Shown piece after piece: positions 31,000-43,643 of a stretch of 64,000 nt of DNA; position 1 is the stretch's first letter, and each line of letters opens with the position of its first letter. The DNA comes from Daphnia carinata (lineage: Eukaryota; Arthropoda; Branchiopoda; Diplostraca; Daphniidae), in assembly GCF_022539665.2 (NCBI RefSeq), contig NC_081331.1:13734638-13798637 (forward strand). The letters run 5' to 3'. Both the position numbers and the translations under genes were made by a program. The notes beneath the pieces were generated by a model. It worked only from the letters and a program-made list of their open reading frames with translations, did no database searches and was not told the DNA's origin.

Positions 31000-33900
31000 A
31001 TGTTTCTCGATTATGAAGATGAAACCTTTCCCGAACAATCAATGGAAGAAATCGTACCAAAGAGAGGTAATAATCAATACAAAACCTAGTTCTACCTCGT
31101 GCTATCTCCAAAAATCCATTCTTTCTTTTTTACGGTGTGTTAGATGTGAATATTCCGCAGTTGACGTGCATGGGAAAAGTTAGTTTTGCGGAAGACTTAT
31201 TCCATCCAGCTGGTTATGTTTGCAGCAGAGAATTTGACTCTGTGCTCAGTAATCGAGATCCCGCTCATTGCTTGCATGTTGATGAGAATGTGTGGCTCTT
31301 CAACAAGTGTTTCATTTTTGAAGAAGCCTTTTTTAATGATCATGTTTTACTTTTTACCCTCTTAAAGTAGGTAAACATCTACATGTTGTTTAACTGTTTT
31401 TCTAATTATTTATTTGCATCTAATATAGAACAACATATGGGAGGATTGAGTTCGCAGCGAAAGCAAATCAAGTTAACTCTGTGGGCACCCCTCCCCTAGT
31501 TATGAGACAAAACATCTTGAATTTCATGTCTTATTTGAGAGTATATGTGTACAGGTATCAAAATCATCGATGAAAAAAGCTTCAACAATATTTACCTTTT
31601 TATTCTTTCAAGGTTTCTATCTGAATTTGGAAAAGAAGATGAGCTTATTTTGCTATATGAGAAGCTGACAGATATGATCGAAGATGCATGTTTGTGGTTG
31701 ACCTGTGTAAGTGACATGCCAAGTGTAGTCTTTAGCAGCGGATTGCTGAACAATAACTCACCAGTAGCTGTATTGTTTCACACCTATTTTGACATCAAAT
31801 GGTCTTTTCTTGAAATATCCTACATGGCTTCAAATTTGAGGAAGTACAGTGAAAATTCAAGAAAATCTCGGGAAAACTTTTTGGTTATTTTGCAGCAGCT
31901 TGAAGAAAGCTTGTGTGGTGATCTGCTGTATCTGGCTATCCGCAAATTTCCGGAAGTAAATATATTTTATGCTAGACAAAGAGACCATTTTGAAGATGGC
32001 GTAACTATTTTGATTTTTTTTTTAGGTGCCCCCTAATGATTGGTCAGGTACAGCCCCTTTCAGTTGTACTTGCATCCGGGAGTTATGGTACATGCTACTG
32101 GTTATTCTGAAAAGTGAAAATTCCGTTTTCAGTGTTGTTCTGAAACAGTATACGAACTTATTGGAGACACAAGGGCAGGGATGTGTTCAAAGTTTTAGCG
32201 ATACGAAAAGACTGAAAATTCCAAGCAAAGATCCATTGGCTATTTTGTGGCTGTTTGTCCACCTCTCTCGACTCAGTGGTTTCAGCCAGACTGGTAATTG
32301 GGATAGAAATTTCTCTAGGGTATGAAGTGTTAATTTTTGGTTTAAATAATTGTTTTAACAATCTGTTTTCATTATCAGATGGAACCTAATTACGATGTGA
32401 TCAATAAGTTAGTTCAGTTGTATTTTACTGGTGCGGACGCAATGGTTACTGAAGATCGCTCAAAAGGACTCATGGGCTGCTTGTATTCCCTTTCGCACAT
32501 CTGGGGTTCCAACCTGAACTTGTGCATTATTCTGTGGGAATACTTCAACAAAAAACTGGATGATAACTTCACTCACTCCTCTGCATTTGAGCAATTGCCT
32601 TAGTAATCAACAAAAAAGATATAATTGCGCTTTATTTTAATTTCTTCTATTGATTCTGAAGTTCTTCAAGTCTTTGCTGGTACGAAAATTTAACAGCAAA
32701 TATTGAACCGTGGAAGAACCTTACTGCTCGACATAACAGTTATTTTATCTTCCTTCGATTGTTGGGTATGTATGAACTTTTCAATCAAATTGAATTGTTT
32801 GTATTGTATAATGTCACTTTACGAAGGTCATCACATGGAGCTACTGAATACAAAGAGCCAGGCTTCGCTAAAAGCAAGGCTTTATGTGAAACTTCAAGGC
32901 AAGAAAATCCAAGAATTGAGCCTTATGGGTCTGTATCACATGATCAGTGCTTGCCTAACGATTGTCCTCACCAGCGAATCTTCCGAAGACATGGTAAAAA
33001 AAAGAATTTCTAACAGTTTGAAATTGTAAATTAAATTCTCCGTCCTTGTTAAAGTGTTCAAAAATCCTGGAAATGTCAGCAAATCACAAACAGAAATTTA
33101 TTTTCTTCGTGGCGGAAATGGTTGTACTCTTGATCTGTGTTAATCGGGGCCGTGATTGCAAAGAAGTGGCTGCTTCTATATCGTCGCAACTGGAGAAGGT
33201 ATCGCATTCTCTTAAAGACGGTGATCTCAAAGTTCGCGAAGAGCAGCGCAAATTCGGAACAGCTTTCATTGAAAATTTTCAAGAAGTCGTTTTCCAGAGC
33301 AAGAATTTTTCGCTCGGGCAGAAAACACTAATTGGTATCTGAAAATTCCTTTTCCAATTAAAATTTAATGATGGTTCTCATAGTTTAAATTTTTATGTAG
33401 ATAAACCCCTCAGGAGCTATTTAAAAAACTGTGGCAGCTGTGACCGAACCGCCGTACTCGACTCACTTTCTAACTTGTTAAGGAAGCTCCGTAACACACC
33501 AGATACTTGTCAGCATTCAGTAATTACATTACAGTTGGAATGTAATAATGATTCCATCTTTATTTTACATTAGCCGAAGAAGTGTACGCAGCGGTAGTGA
33601 CTCATATTTATCCTTTAATGAAAGAAAGATTCACATCTATTGAGCATCTGTCTTTCTTTGTCGAGCTCACAACTACCTCACTGGAGACCAGTAAACCCGA
33701 ATTCCAAAACATTTTCACATTTCTATGCCTGGATGAAAAAGTTAGCCCGAGGTATTTCTATTCAAACTTTCGATATAATTATCGGATTAATGCTCGAGTG
33801 TTTGATTTGCACAAATTACAGATTGAGTTTGAAATACTTGTCGCAGTTGTTGGAAACCAGGCAGTTTCTGGTCAATCTTTCATTTTCTTTGAGTAATTAC

Positions 33901-35669
33901 CAAACAATACTCATACAGAGTTGGTTCCGGTAATGCTGAAATGTTTACTTGGCGACTCTAATTTTTTCTTATTTCATCAAATTTTATTCTGTTCAAAAGG
34001 GTTTCATTTCTTCTTCCCCCTGTTGAAGATTTGAAGGACGACTTGGATCGTCTGAATAGTATCGTAAAACGACTCCCACGTATGGCTGAACTAGCCATCC
34101 AATCGAAAATTCAGCCCAATAGCAACGAGATGATTATCGATTTTTTGCTAATGATGTCAGCAAACCACCAAAATATTCAGGTGAAAATTACCTGTTGTCT
34201 CTTGTAAAAATGGCCGAAAAATTCAGTTGATTCTTTTAAACGGCAGAATTACAGCGAGCGGGCCTCTGTACGAGATTCATACCTGCAATATATCGGACCA
34301 CTGGATAAATATCTCACTAATGTCTTTGTTGGAGGTCTGTGGGATGCAGTTGATCAGATCGCGCACATCGTGCGCCTAGGTGGGCAAATGTACTTCCAAT
34401 GTGGCAATATCATCTACACAAAGGTGACTCGCACTTTGAAATTTCTCGTTTGTTTCGTATTTAAAATGAATCGCCTATTAACCGTACAGGGCAAAGTTGA
34501 TTGTTTACTGGCTCAGCTGAACAACGTCCTTATAATTCCTATCAGTTTTTCTGATGTAAACAAGGAGCTCCCCGCTGCGGCTATTTCCCCGCTACAACAG
34601 TACCTTCCGTCGGTAAGCCAACTCTTTAATCAATTTGAATATCTAACTCGAGAAACTTTCTTCAAGCGCGTCTTATTCATTCGATTGTTGGTTTAATTTT
34701 TAAGTATATTTTTGGGCTATTCCGACTAAACCCGTCTCGTGATCCGTACGTGATGCGGTGCCTCAGCACAGTCTTCCAGACTTATATGACGCGGTTTCCG
34801 CTGAATCATTCCCATCCTTTCACGGTAATATTTCGAAATGCAAAAAAAAAAAAGCTTTGAAAAATTCCGACAATAATCCACATATTTCTCTTTATGGTCT
34901 TTGTAAACCCCACGAACCATTTCATTAAATAGCGATGCTGGATTGGCCTAGAAAGTGACCCCATTTCCAACACGCTAGTGCCAATCGTGAAGACTTGGTT
35001 TCTGCAGACCATTGCAAGCAATGTTCTGCCTCAGAAAGCAGCAAGGACGTCACCTTATTTACAGCCGGTAATAATTTAGCAGGAAAAAAAAATCAAAATT
35101 CCCCTTTACATATGTTTAAAATCTCTGTTTAATAGACTCTGCATTGGTTAAAATTTTTGATAACCAACAAAGACTGGAAACTAGAAATTCTTAAGGCAAT
35201 TTTACTGCCGATCTTCGAACTCTCATTGATCCTGGATGAGATCGTTGGAAAGAAAAATGTCACGGATTTCTTGCAGTTTGCGGTTTCCACGCCCAACGCT
35301 GAACAAATGTAAAGAGAACAATAACAGAATCAATTGGAATCACTAAAGTAACTGTTGATTGTTTCAAATTATAGGGCGGTGATGGAGCAAGCATTGAACG
35401 AGCTCATCGAGCGCCATTTGGCATTCAATTCCAGCAAACTTTTTAAACTAATGGAGGTCATTTCCTTCCTGAACGCAGATCTGGTAAGGCGAACACTTCC
35501 CAAACTCAGAGAGCAAGTGGCCGTCACAGAATTGAAACGCGGAATAGGCACGGATTCGGTTCTTAGGTAGGCATTCTATACAGATCATTTTCTTCATCGT
35601 AACTAATAGATTGCGATCAATTTCTCTGACAGGCAACTTCTTGGAACTCTTGAACTCTCCCTGAGTTAG
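31000..35669 (+). CDS. MMS22L: MMS22L, replication-fork repair protein, 1130 aa
   Basis: Twenty exons: 31000-31066, 31144-31366, 31429-31554, 31613-31955, 32026-32319, 32379-32602, 32662-32765, 32827-32993, 33055-33334, 33401-33541, 33574-33751, 33822-33929, 34000-34180, 34247-34423, 34490-34612, 34705-34824, 34933-35067, 35136-35308, 35375-35566, 35633-35669; sum 3393 nt, all phases agree. Collinear matches to vertebrate MMS22L include CTCIRELW, SKDPLAILW, IILWEYFNKKL, LLAQLNNVLIIP followed by KELPAAAI, and KRGIGTDSVLRQLL near the end. The human protein is 1243 aa, so this one is slightly short but complete from N- to C-terminal blocks. In animals MMS22L forms a complex with TONSL that loads RAD51 at stalled or broken forks. 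The least certain junctions are the exon 6 donor (GTAATC) and the exon 10 donor (GTAATA), both fixed by frame. Confidence 0.9.
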
Positions 35670-38413
35670 TCACGACATATTGAATTGGTCGATGCTGCTT
35701 TCAACAACAGGTATTTTAGCCTAGTTCTATTTGTACGGATCATTCGGCCCAGGGGCTGTATGATTACGAGGCGATCGATCTATGTAAATCGTAACGGGAA
35801 ATACAAATTATTTTGCACGAAACAAAATAATTTGTGGTGGTAAGAAAGATACTTCCCAGGTTATTGGAACACCTGGTTCTTTACAAATTCGTAAGATAGC
35901 ACCAAACCTATTCATGCGATAAGTTTGGTCCTATTTTGACGTTACGATGTAGGGCAAAATTATAAAAGTAAAACAAGGTCCACGTATTGAAACGTGGATG
36001 ATTTAGAATTTGCGGTTTAGTCATGGCTTATACGAGCGAGTCGAAGCGATAAAGATATGATGGGGCGTAACGTTATCCACCATTTCCATCGACGTTTGTG
36101 GTTCGCCTTTTTAATATGTCTTTAAACAAAATATTACCCGTTCCAGAGAGAGTTTTACGTATTGCTGGATGAATCGACATATATTTTTTATTCAATTTTT
36201 TTTTTCTGTTTCGAACAAGGGTTTAACACCATCTTTTCTTCGCCGGCTAACAATGTAGAAAAAAGGAAAACATGGTCGTAGCTTCACACTCGAATGACTC
36301 CACCCAGAAATAGCCCACTTCTTTTGTCCGCATTGCAAAATCTCCGTTTATACAATTATAATCTTTTCATTGCGAATCAAAAGTTCAAATCTCTTTCAAA
36401 CTCGTCTGAAAGCAAAAGGTGGCGGAGGACATGTATTGAAAAGTTTTGTCAAAATTGCGGGTCGTCTAGTCCATGGAACAACTTTTTAATCTAGAATAAT
36501 TAATCTTTATTACCTTTTTTTCCATCTTTTACTGCCGCATTTAGCGCGGTATTACTCGTTTAAGAACCGGTTGCATGCTAGCTAATTGGGCGGGTTGGGA
36601 ACATCACATAATTAATTTGGCAAGTCACGACGTACCCAAGACATGCTAGTCTAAAAAAAACGCTAGAAGAGGTTTTTCGTACATTTCGCTGTCTCGCCGT
36701 CGGTAGAAAGAAGTGTGTATGAAAAACCGCGTCAATGGTACATTTCAAAGTGCTAAAGTTCCACACTGTATACTTTAAGCCACATGTAGAATGGTTCGAG
36801 ACCACACCCGAATATTTACCGCGGGACAGCCGTCCGACGTAAATTTTTTTTATGCATTCCTCGAGGGCACTGCCGTTCGTCTGCCTAGCCGCTCTTTGGC
36901 ATGCAGATCCAGTTTAGACAAATATTCAACTACCTCTGAGAAGATAACGAGAGAAAAAAAACACGACTGAAAATTTACGAGCGAAATTATTTTTTTGAAT
37001 GTAAAAACAAATAATATCTTTCAGTTTGGTCATGTCTAGCTCACCATTTTTGTTTGTGGCTGCTCCTTTTTTTTGTTGCTCTTTTTGGGCCTCGCTATGC
37101 AAATTAGTGCATACCGTGCCGTTATTCCGCCGAAAATCTACAACTACCGCTATATATATAAGAATCTTTCTTTTCGTAAAGGTTAAGGTGAAAGTATCCA
37201 TCCTCGAGCTAGTGAGTATTCTTCAACCTGTCTTGGTCGGTTTGAATAATTAACATCCCCATTTCTAAGCGAATCGAATCACGTGAGGCGATATAAAAAA
37301 ACGAACGGCCGCCAGATTTTTCAACAAACATTGATTCTGTGCGGTATATATACAGGCGAATGGATAGAAAGCTGAAATACGAAAGAAAATCACCACCTGT
37401 AGTTTTTATACTATGATTATATTATTCCGCTCTCAAGGTATATTTTCTTTAGAAAGTTTTCTTCCGTAGCTTTTTCAAGTGTCCCGCCAAGCCCCGAAAG
37501 AGATGGAACGGTGCGCAGATCATTCTGTTCAACCATTATATCAAAAGATATGCAAAACTAGCTCACGGTTTGGATAACAGCAGATTTCGATGTATCTTGA
37601 TATGTTGTTCGATAGATACGCATGTGATTTAAAGCAAACTGCGGGACATAAATAACTGAACAACATTCTAGGTGACTGGTTGTCGTCGTGACCATTTGAG
37701 TGTCACAATTGCTTACTGGTTTACGAAAACGGACTGAAAGGTTCTCACCCAGTAGGGTACTTGGCAAAACAAACCAAAGAGAGTCACAAATTTCTTTTAC
37801 ATGTTTGTTTACCCCCTTTTTTTTCGAAAAATTTTCTCACGAGTTTCTTGTATACTTATTTTCTATTGTCTCGTCGCCTTGCTTAATTAATTCTAGCACA
37901 GATGTTCTAGACTTTTTTTTGCTAGAGGGTATTTTTTAAGGAAAAAATATTGAGGAACACACAAAAAATATGAGTCGTGGTGTAAGAAGCACGCTTCAGC
38001 AGCTTATATCGAACGGCATCAGAAGCATGTTTGCGGCTGGTCTATAACGGGTACTCTTTTTTCTCTCTCTCTTTCAGTTCATTCCCGGCAGTGAAGGCAT
38101 TCGCATCTAGTTTATACTCGTCCCGGCCGTAAAACAAAATACCTGCAAGTGTTGTGAAGTGACCCAGAAGAGAGAAGGAAAAGCTGTAAATTATTATTGT
38201 TTCGATCAAGGAACTGTTTGATTTGTTTTCCATCAATGACACATCTTAACGAAAACATGTCTTGAAGATAATAATGGCACCGAGTGGGACGTGTCCATTC
38301 ATAACTGTTGGTAAATAGACCAAAGAAGTGTCCAGTTTTATTTCCGTTCAGAACGGGAGTTCACGGTGCAAACGAAAGGATTTGTTTCTCGAATTAGTTT
38401 GGCCTGTAGAAAA
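35670..38413. other. intergenic between MMS22L and ChT
   Basis: No gene is supported. It contains a foldback structure near 35790-36000, a TATATATA stretch near 37148 and another (GTATATATAC) near 37344, and a short CT repeat near 38063. Regulatory sequence of the choline transporter may lie in the right half. Confidence 0.5.
35803..35835. repeat. perfect 13-bp inverted repeat (7-nt loop)
   Basis: ACAAATTATTTTG, loop CACGAAA, CAAAATAATTTGT. Outer pairs ATCGTAACG (~35788) and CGTTACGAT (~35941), plus two smaller hairpins to about 36000, suggest a larger decayed foldback element. Confidence 0.7.
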
Positions 38414-41113
38414 ATGGCCATCAACGTGCCAGGTTTATTGTCGGTTGTCATTTTTTATTTCCTCATTCTGGTTGTGGGCATTTGGGCCGGATGGAAGAAC
38501 CGTGGCAAAGGATCACAAGGCGGAACGGAACAAATCATGTTAGCCGGAAGGGATATGGGAACGTTTGTCGGTGTTCTTACCATGACAGGTAGGCCAAATG
38601 TTTAAAATGGATTGACTTATTTTACAACTTAAATTATTGTTTTCTCTTTAGCTACTTGGGTAGGAGGAGGTTATGTTATTGGATCCACCGAGGGAGCTTT
38701 CACTAGCGGTGTTGTATGGTGCCAAGCTCCATTCGGATACGGCATCAGCTTGATTGTCGGTATGTAGACGTTGATCTCACCTGTTGATTCTTAATTTGCA
38801 TTTGTTTTTTGAATCAGCTGGACTTTTTTTCGCCAATCCGATGCGCAGCGCCAATTACCACACGATGCTGGATCCGTTCCAAGAAAAGTACGGAGCTAAA
38901 ATTGGGGGCATCCTCTTTCTCCCGGCTCTTTGCGGAGAGATCCTCTGGTCTTCGGCCATCCTGTCGGCTCTCGGCTCAACTCTATCCGTCATTCTCGGTC
39001 TGGACAACACCATCGCTGTGGTAGTCAGCGCAGCGGTAGCCATGCTCTACACCTTGTTTGGGGGTCTCCACAGCGTCGCCTACACTGATGTGGTTCAGCT
39101 CTTTTGCATCGCCATCGGACTTGTAAGGCTATTAAACTCGTAGTTTCTTTTCATTCATTGTGAAATCGTGTGTAGAAATGGTAATAAAATCATTGCCAAT
39201 TTTTTTTTTACAGACAATTTGCGTGCCATTCGCCTGGAATCATAAAGCGGTAGACACAAAGGCTTTAACAATTCCAGGAACCTGGGAAGGAGTGATAGAG
39301 ATTTACAATGTTGGTGTTTATATTGAAAATTACCTTTTGATCGTCATAGGAGGCATTCCCTGGCAGGTTGTTAAACGTTTCATCCATTTTTAAAAAACAA
39401 TACTTTAAGCGATTTCGTGTTTTTAACTTTCTGAATTTATCCTACAGGTTTATTTTCAGCGTGTCCTTGCGTGTAGAACACCAAAACAGGCTCAGACGAT
39501 TTCATATTTGGCTGGATTTGGAGCTATCCTGCTAGCGGCTCCACCCATATGCCTGGGAGTCATAGCCCGAGTTACAGGTGGATGCTATTGGCTTGTAATT
39601 GAAGCTGTCCAACAATTGGCGATTTATTATATAGTATGGGTAGTGTCTAGCTGTGAAGAGAGCGTCAGGGGAGAAATTCCTTGTAATGAATGGGGATAAT
39701 AATAGTGCAAGCGGAAAATAGTAGGTTGACTCTGCTGGATATGTAGTAGATAAAACATAACTCCCATTTGAAAATGGTTCTGAAGTAGAATTTCAAAAAA
39801 AAAGCAATGAGAGCCATTTTATGACCTGATCTGCTACCATCTGCTCACCTGAAGCCTCTTTTGCATTTTTAATTTAATAGAGTCTCATAATTTTAGCAGA
39901 GCTTTCTAATTTTTTTCGTTGAAGATTGGAATGATGCAACACATGGAACTCTTAATGTCACAGTCGAAGAACACGGAAGAATGATTTTACCTCTAATGTT
40001 GCAATTCTTAACACCCCCGGTGAGCAACTAATTAATTTTTACCGTATCATATTTCATTATTTATGCGTTTGTTTTATTTTGGGACTATACTAGTGGGTTT
40101 CCTTCATCGGTCTTGGAGCAGTCTCGGCAGCAGTCATGTCGTCAGCCGACTCGTCCATTCTTTCATCTAGTTCCATGTTTGCCAGAAATATTTATCAAGC
40201 CATTTTCTTCACGGATGTATGTAGAACAAAGAAGTCATGCAGCGTAACATAAATACTTAAATCTTGCAAACATATCGTTGCAGGCATCGGAACGGCACGT
40301 TCTTCGAGTGATGTGGGTCGCCATTGTTGTTGTATCCGCCCTGGCATCTTTGATGGCCTTAACCGTCAATTCTATTTATGGTTTATTGTAATTAACCATT
40401 CCATCTCTGATTCGTATGACGATATGGAAATATTTACGCCAGCATTGTTAAATCTTTCCAAACAGCGTGCTGAGTTCTGACTTGGTCTACGTGTTGCTGT
40501 TTCCTCAGTTATTGCTGGTCCTCTACTGGAACGAACATTGCAATTCGTATGGCTGCCTAGCCAGTGTTTCCTCAGGATTTCTGTTTCGGTTTCTAGGTAA
40601 CATCTTAATAGAACGTCCTACTTTCATACTTCATTAATTACTCAGGTTGTGTTCTTTGTAATATTTCAAGGAGGAGAACCGCTAATAGGATTACCAGCCA
40701 TTTTGGCTTATCCTTTCTACGATCCAAAACTTGGCCAACTCTTCCCATTCCGAACGATGAGCATGATCATATCTCTCTTGTCGCACGTCATCGTTTCGAT
40801 TATCGCTCGTTGGATCTTTGTGAATAATTTTTTACCCGCTGAATGGGATTTACTCCGCTGTTTCAATCAACACATAATACCGGCCTCCGTTCCGGCGTTA
40901 GCGATCCGGCCAACCATTCCTGTATCCACGATTTCGCAATCCAGTGACCTGCGTAAAAAAAGTCATGAAGATTCCGTAAACGGCCCATGTTCAAGTTTAG
41001 ACATGGGCCGGTTGTACATACCCCGGCCGAAACTCAGGCGAAATTCAGGTCATGGAATTTATCGAAGGGAGATCGTACCTGGTTCTTCACAGGGAGAACT
41101 ACGGAACCACTAA
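38414..41113 (+). CDS. ChT: high-affinity choline transporter (SLC5A7/CHT1 type), 588 aa
   Basis: Ten exons: 38414-38588, 38652-38759, 38818-39122, 39214-39366, 39448-39577, 39925-40019, 40094-40216, 40284-40387, 40466-40596, 40671-41113; sum 1767 nt. It starts MAINVPGLL and carries family blocks in order: [67 protein letters not shown] with [10 protein letters not shown], and [13 protein letters not shown]. These are the sodium/solute symporter core (about 13 TM helices) of the neuronal transporter that takes up choline for acetylcholine synthesis at presynaptic terminals. Length is near the human protein's 580. The cytoplasmic tail after ~residue 510 is divergent, Ser/Arg-rich and not alignable. 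The poly(A) signal is AATAAA at 41387-41392. The exon 5-6 intron (347 nt) is the only long one. Confidence 0.93.
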
Positions 41114-41386
41114 TGTTTCTACCAAATCGCTTTAACGCGTCGTTTATTATTAAAAAATACATCGCCCTATGGATGACAGACAACTGGCTTAACTTTCTAA
41201 TTGGGTGCGCATTAAATTACCTGACAGGGATTTTATCGGTCGAAAAAGGATGCAGCCATGGGATGCCCTAGTTTCACGGTTGATTGACGATGAAGTAGTT
41301 AAATATGGTGAATACTTGGATTGAAATGAAAAAGAACTGACGACTTCAACACAGACTGGCGATTTTCAATCCAATATTCTAAAAGG

Positions 41387-41392
41387 AATAAA
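41387..41392 (+). terminator. poly(A) signal, probably for ChT
   Basis: AATAAA about 270 nt past the ChT stop codon; the first one in the 3' flank. Confidence 0.5.
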
Positions 41393-41589
41393 AATTTGAA
41401 ACGCTGCCTAGAAAACAAATCTGCAAGATGACAGTGTTACTTCTATAAGAACTAAACTAAGAACATTTTCAGTTTCCCGATAGAGATCCGGTTTAGAGAG
41501 AAGACGTACCAGGAACCAGCGTTCAAATGTGATTATCAAAGATTAGGCCTTATCGAATTCAAAGTCAAAATTTTAATTCCAATTTTTTT

Positions 41590-43560
41590 GTGAAAAAGTA
41601 CGGCTGAAAAGTAAGCCCTTTTTTAATTAAACGTCAAAAACACAAGGCCGGCCATATTTTGTCGGGCTTAAAATTTGTAACTGCAAAAAATGACACTCAT
41701 TGGAATTGGCTGAAAATCACAGGATATAGTCAAAATTTAATGCTGATTACTGTGAAATTGTTCTTTTTTTTCACTAGGTCAATCGTTTTTTGAATACCCA
41801 CTATTTCTACTGTATAGCGCTATAGCGTACTGGCGCGCTAGCATTGTGTCGAATATTCGGTGTCTTTAAAAAACGATTGATTTGACGCAAAAACAAACCA
41901 CTTTATCGAAATCAGCGTTTAATTTTGCTTGTTCTGTGTGATTTTTATCGGATTCTAAGAGTTCTTATTTTTTGCGGATTTTGACAAAAGTGGGAAGGCT
42001 ATAGCCTTCTCACTTTTTCATTTTTGGCCAAAATTTAGATTTCATTTTAAATACATGATTCCGATTCAAAATTGAACGAGAATCACAAAAATGAAGTTTA
42101 TTTTTACGTTGGCCTTATAGCTTTTTAAATAAAAGGAAAAAACGGGTGATAAGTGCTGGCGCGCCAGAAGCGCGTTAATTCCATTTATTATGAAAACGGC
42201 CGGTTTGACGAAAAAACAAATACTTTTTCTGGCATCAGCGTCTTATTTTAGGTTAAGTTACATCAAATTTAATGTTAAAATTACAAAACTGAATTTCTTT
42301 TTTTAGATATAGCTATAATAGTACATGATTTTGATTCGAAATTAAACGAAAATCATAAATTTGTCGATTGTTTTTCAACAGAGCTAATAGTTATTGAATA
42401 AATTGTAAAAAACAACAAACCCAAATATGTGCGCCACCAGCATTTTGCTTCCGTTTATTTAAAAAACAGTTGGTTTGACGAGAAAACAAACCACTTTATC
42501 GAAATCAGCGTTTAATTTTGAATGTTTTGTGTGATTTTCATGGAATCCTAAGAGATTTCGTTTTTTGCGGATTTTGACAAAAGTGGGAAGGCTATATAGC
42601 CTTCTCACTTTTTCATTTTTGGCCAAATTTCAAATTTGGCTAAAAATACATGATTTAAATCCAGAATTAAATGCTGATCACGGAAATCTACTTTATTTTT
42701 CCATTGGCCTTTTAGTTTTTAAATTAAACGTCAAAAACACAAGGACGGCCATATTTTGTCGGGCTTAAAATTTGTAACTGCAAAAAATGACACTCATTGG
42801 AATTGGCTGAAAATCACAGGATATAATCAAAATTTAATGCTGATTACGGGAAAATTTATATTTTTTTTCATTAAGTCAATCGTTTTTTAAATACCGACTA
42901 TTTCTACAGTATAGCGCTAGCGCTATAGCGTACTGGCGCGCTTGCATTGTGTCGTATATTCGGTGTCTTTAAAAAATGATTGGCTTAATGTAAAAAATAA
43001 CAATTTTCTCGGCATCAGCATTCAATTTTGAGTATGTCTTGTGATATTTAACCAATTCCGATGAATGTCGGTTTTTGCGGCAAAATTTTTTAAGCCCGAC
43101 TAAAAATAAGCCCGACTTTTCTTATTTTTTCGTTTTTACGTTTAAACGGCTAACTTGACAAGAAAACGAATGGCGGTTTCTGAATCAGCGTTGAATTTTG
43201 AATCTATTATGTGATTTTCATGGAATTCCAAGAGATGTTATTTTTGGCCAATTTTGCCAAAAGTGGGAAGGCTATAGCCTTACCACTTTTTCATTTTTGG
43301 CCAAATTTCAAATTTTGCTTAGAATACATGATTTCAATGCAGAATTCAATGCTGATCATCGGGAAGGCTATAGCCTTACTTTTTCATTTTTGCCAAATTT
43401 CAAATTTTCTTAGAATACATGATTTCAATGAATTCAATGCTGATCATCGAAATCAAGTTTATTTTTCAATCGGAGTGATAGTTTACGAAATAAACGGAAA
43501 AAATTACCTTTCGTAGCGTAATTGATAGCGCTGATTCGCATTAGAGCGCCAGTACGCAAT
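41590..43560. repeat. palindrome-rich higher-order repeat block
   Basis: A ~250-bp segment starting ACGTCAAAAACACAAGG at 41631 recurs at 42728 (offset 1097 bp). A second segment with GAAGGCTATAGCCTTC (16-bp palindrome, 41994-42009) recurs at 42587-42604 (extended to 18 bp), 43267 and 43363, each followed by a TTTTTCATTTTTGGCCAAA-like run. TATAGCGCTAGCGCTATA at 42910-42927 is another palindrome. The string AGCGTACTGGCGC beside it recurs inverted at ~43538 (GCGCCAGTACG), so the block may be a foldback transposon with internal tandem growth. ORFs inside it only follow the repeat and are not genes. Confidence 0.85.
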
Positions 43561-43596
43561 AGCGCTATCACGACAATGAACACGAAAACCATTCAT

Positions 43597-43605
43597 AGAT
43601 GGCGC
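43597..43605 (+). promoter_or_regulatory. CTCF-like core AGATGGCGC in mRpS35 promoter
   Basis: The sequence matches the core of the arthropod CTCF/insulator motif (AG[AG]TGGCGC) and lies 39 nt upstream of the mRpS35 start codon. Related sites are at 53567-53579, 57648-57656 and 59338-59351. Single short matches are weak evidence. Confidence 0.4.
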
Positions 43606-43643
43606 TGGGTTAAGCAGTCTAATGTGTCTAAAAACCTAGAAAA

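Noticed and set aside
43198-43516. overlapping 71- and 101-codon plus-strand ORFs
   Set aside because: Both follow the palindromic repeat units and repeat themselves in step with them.
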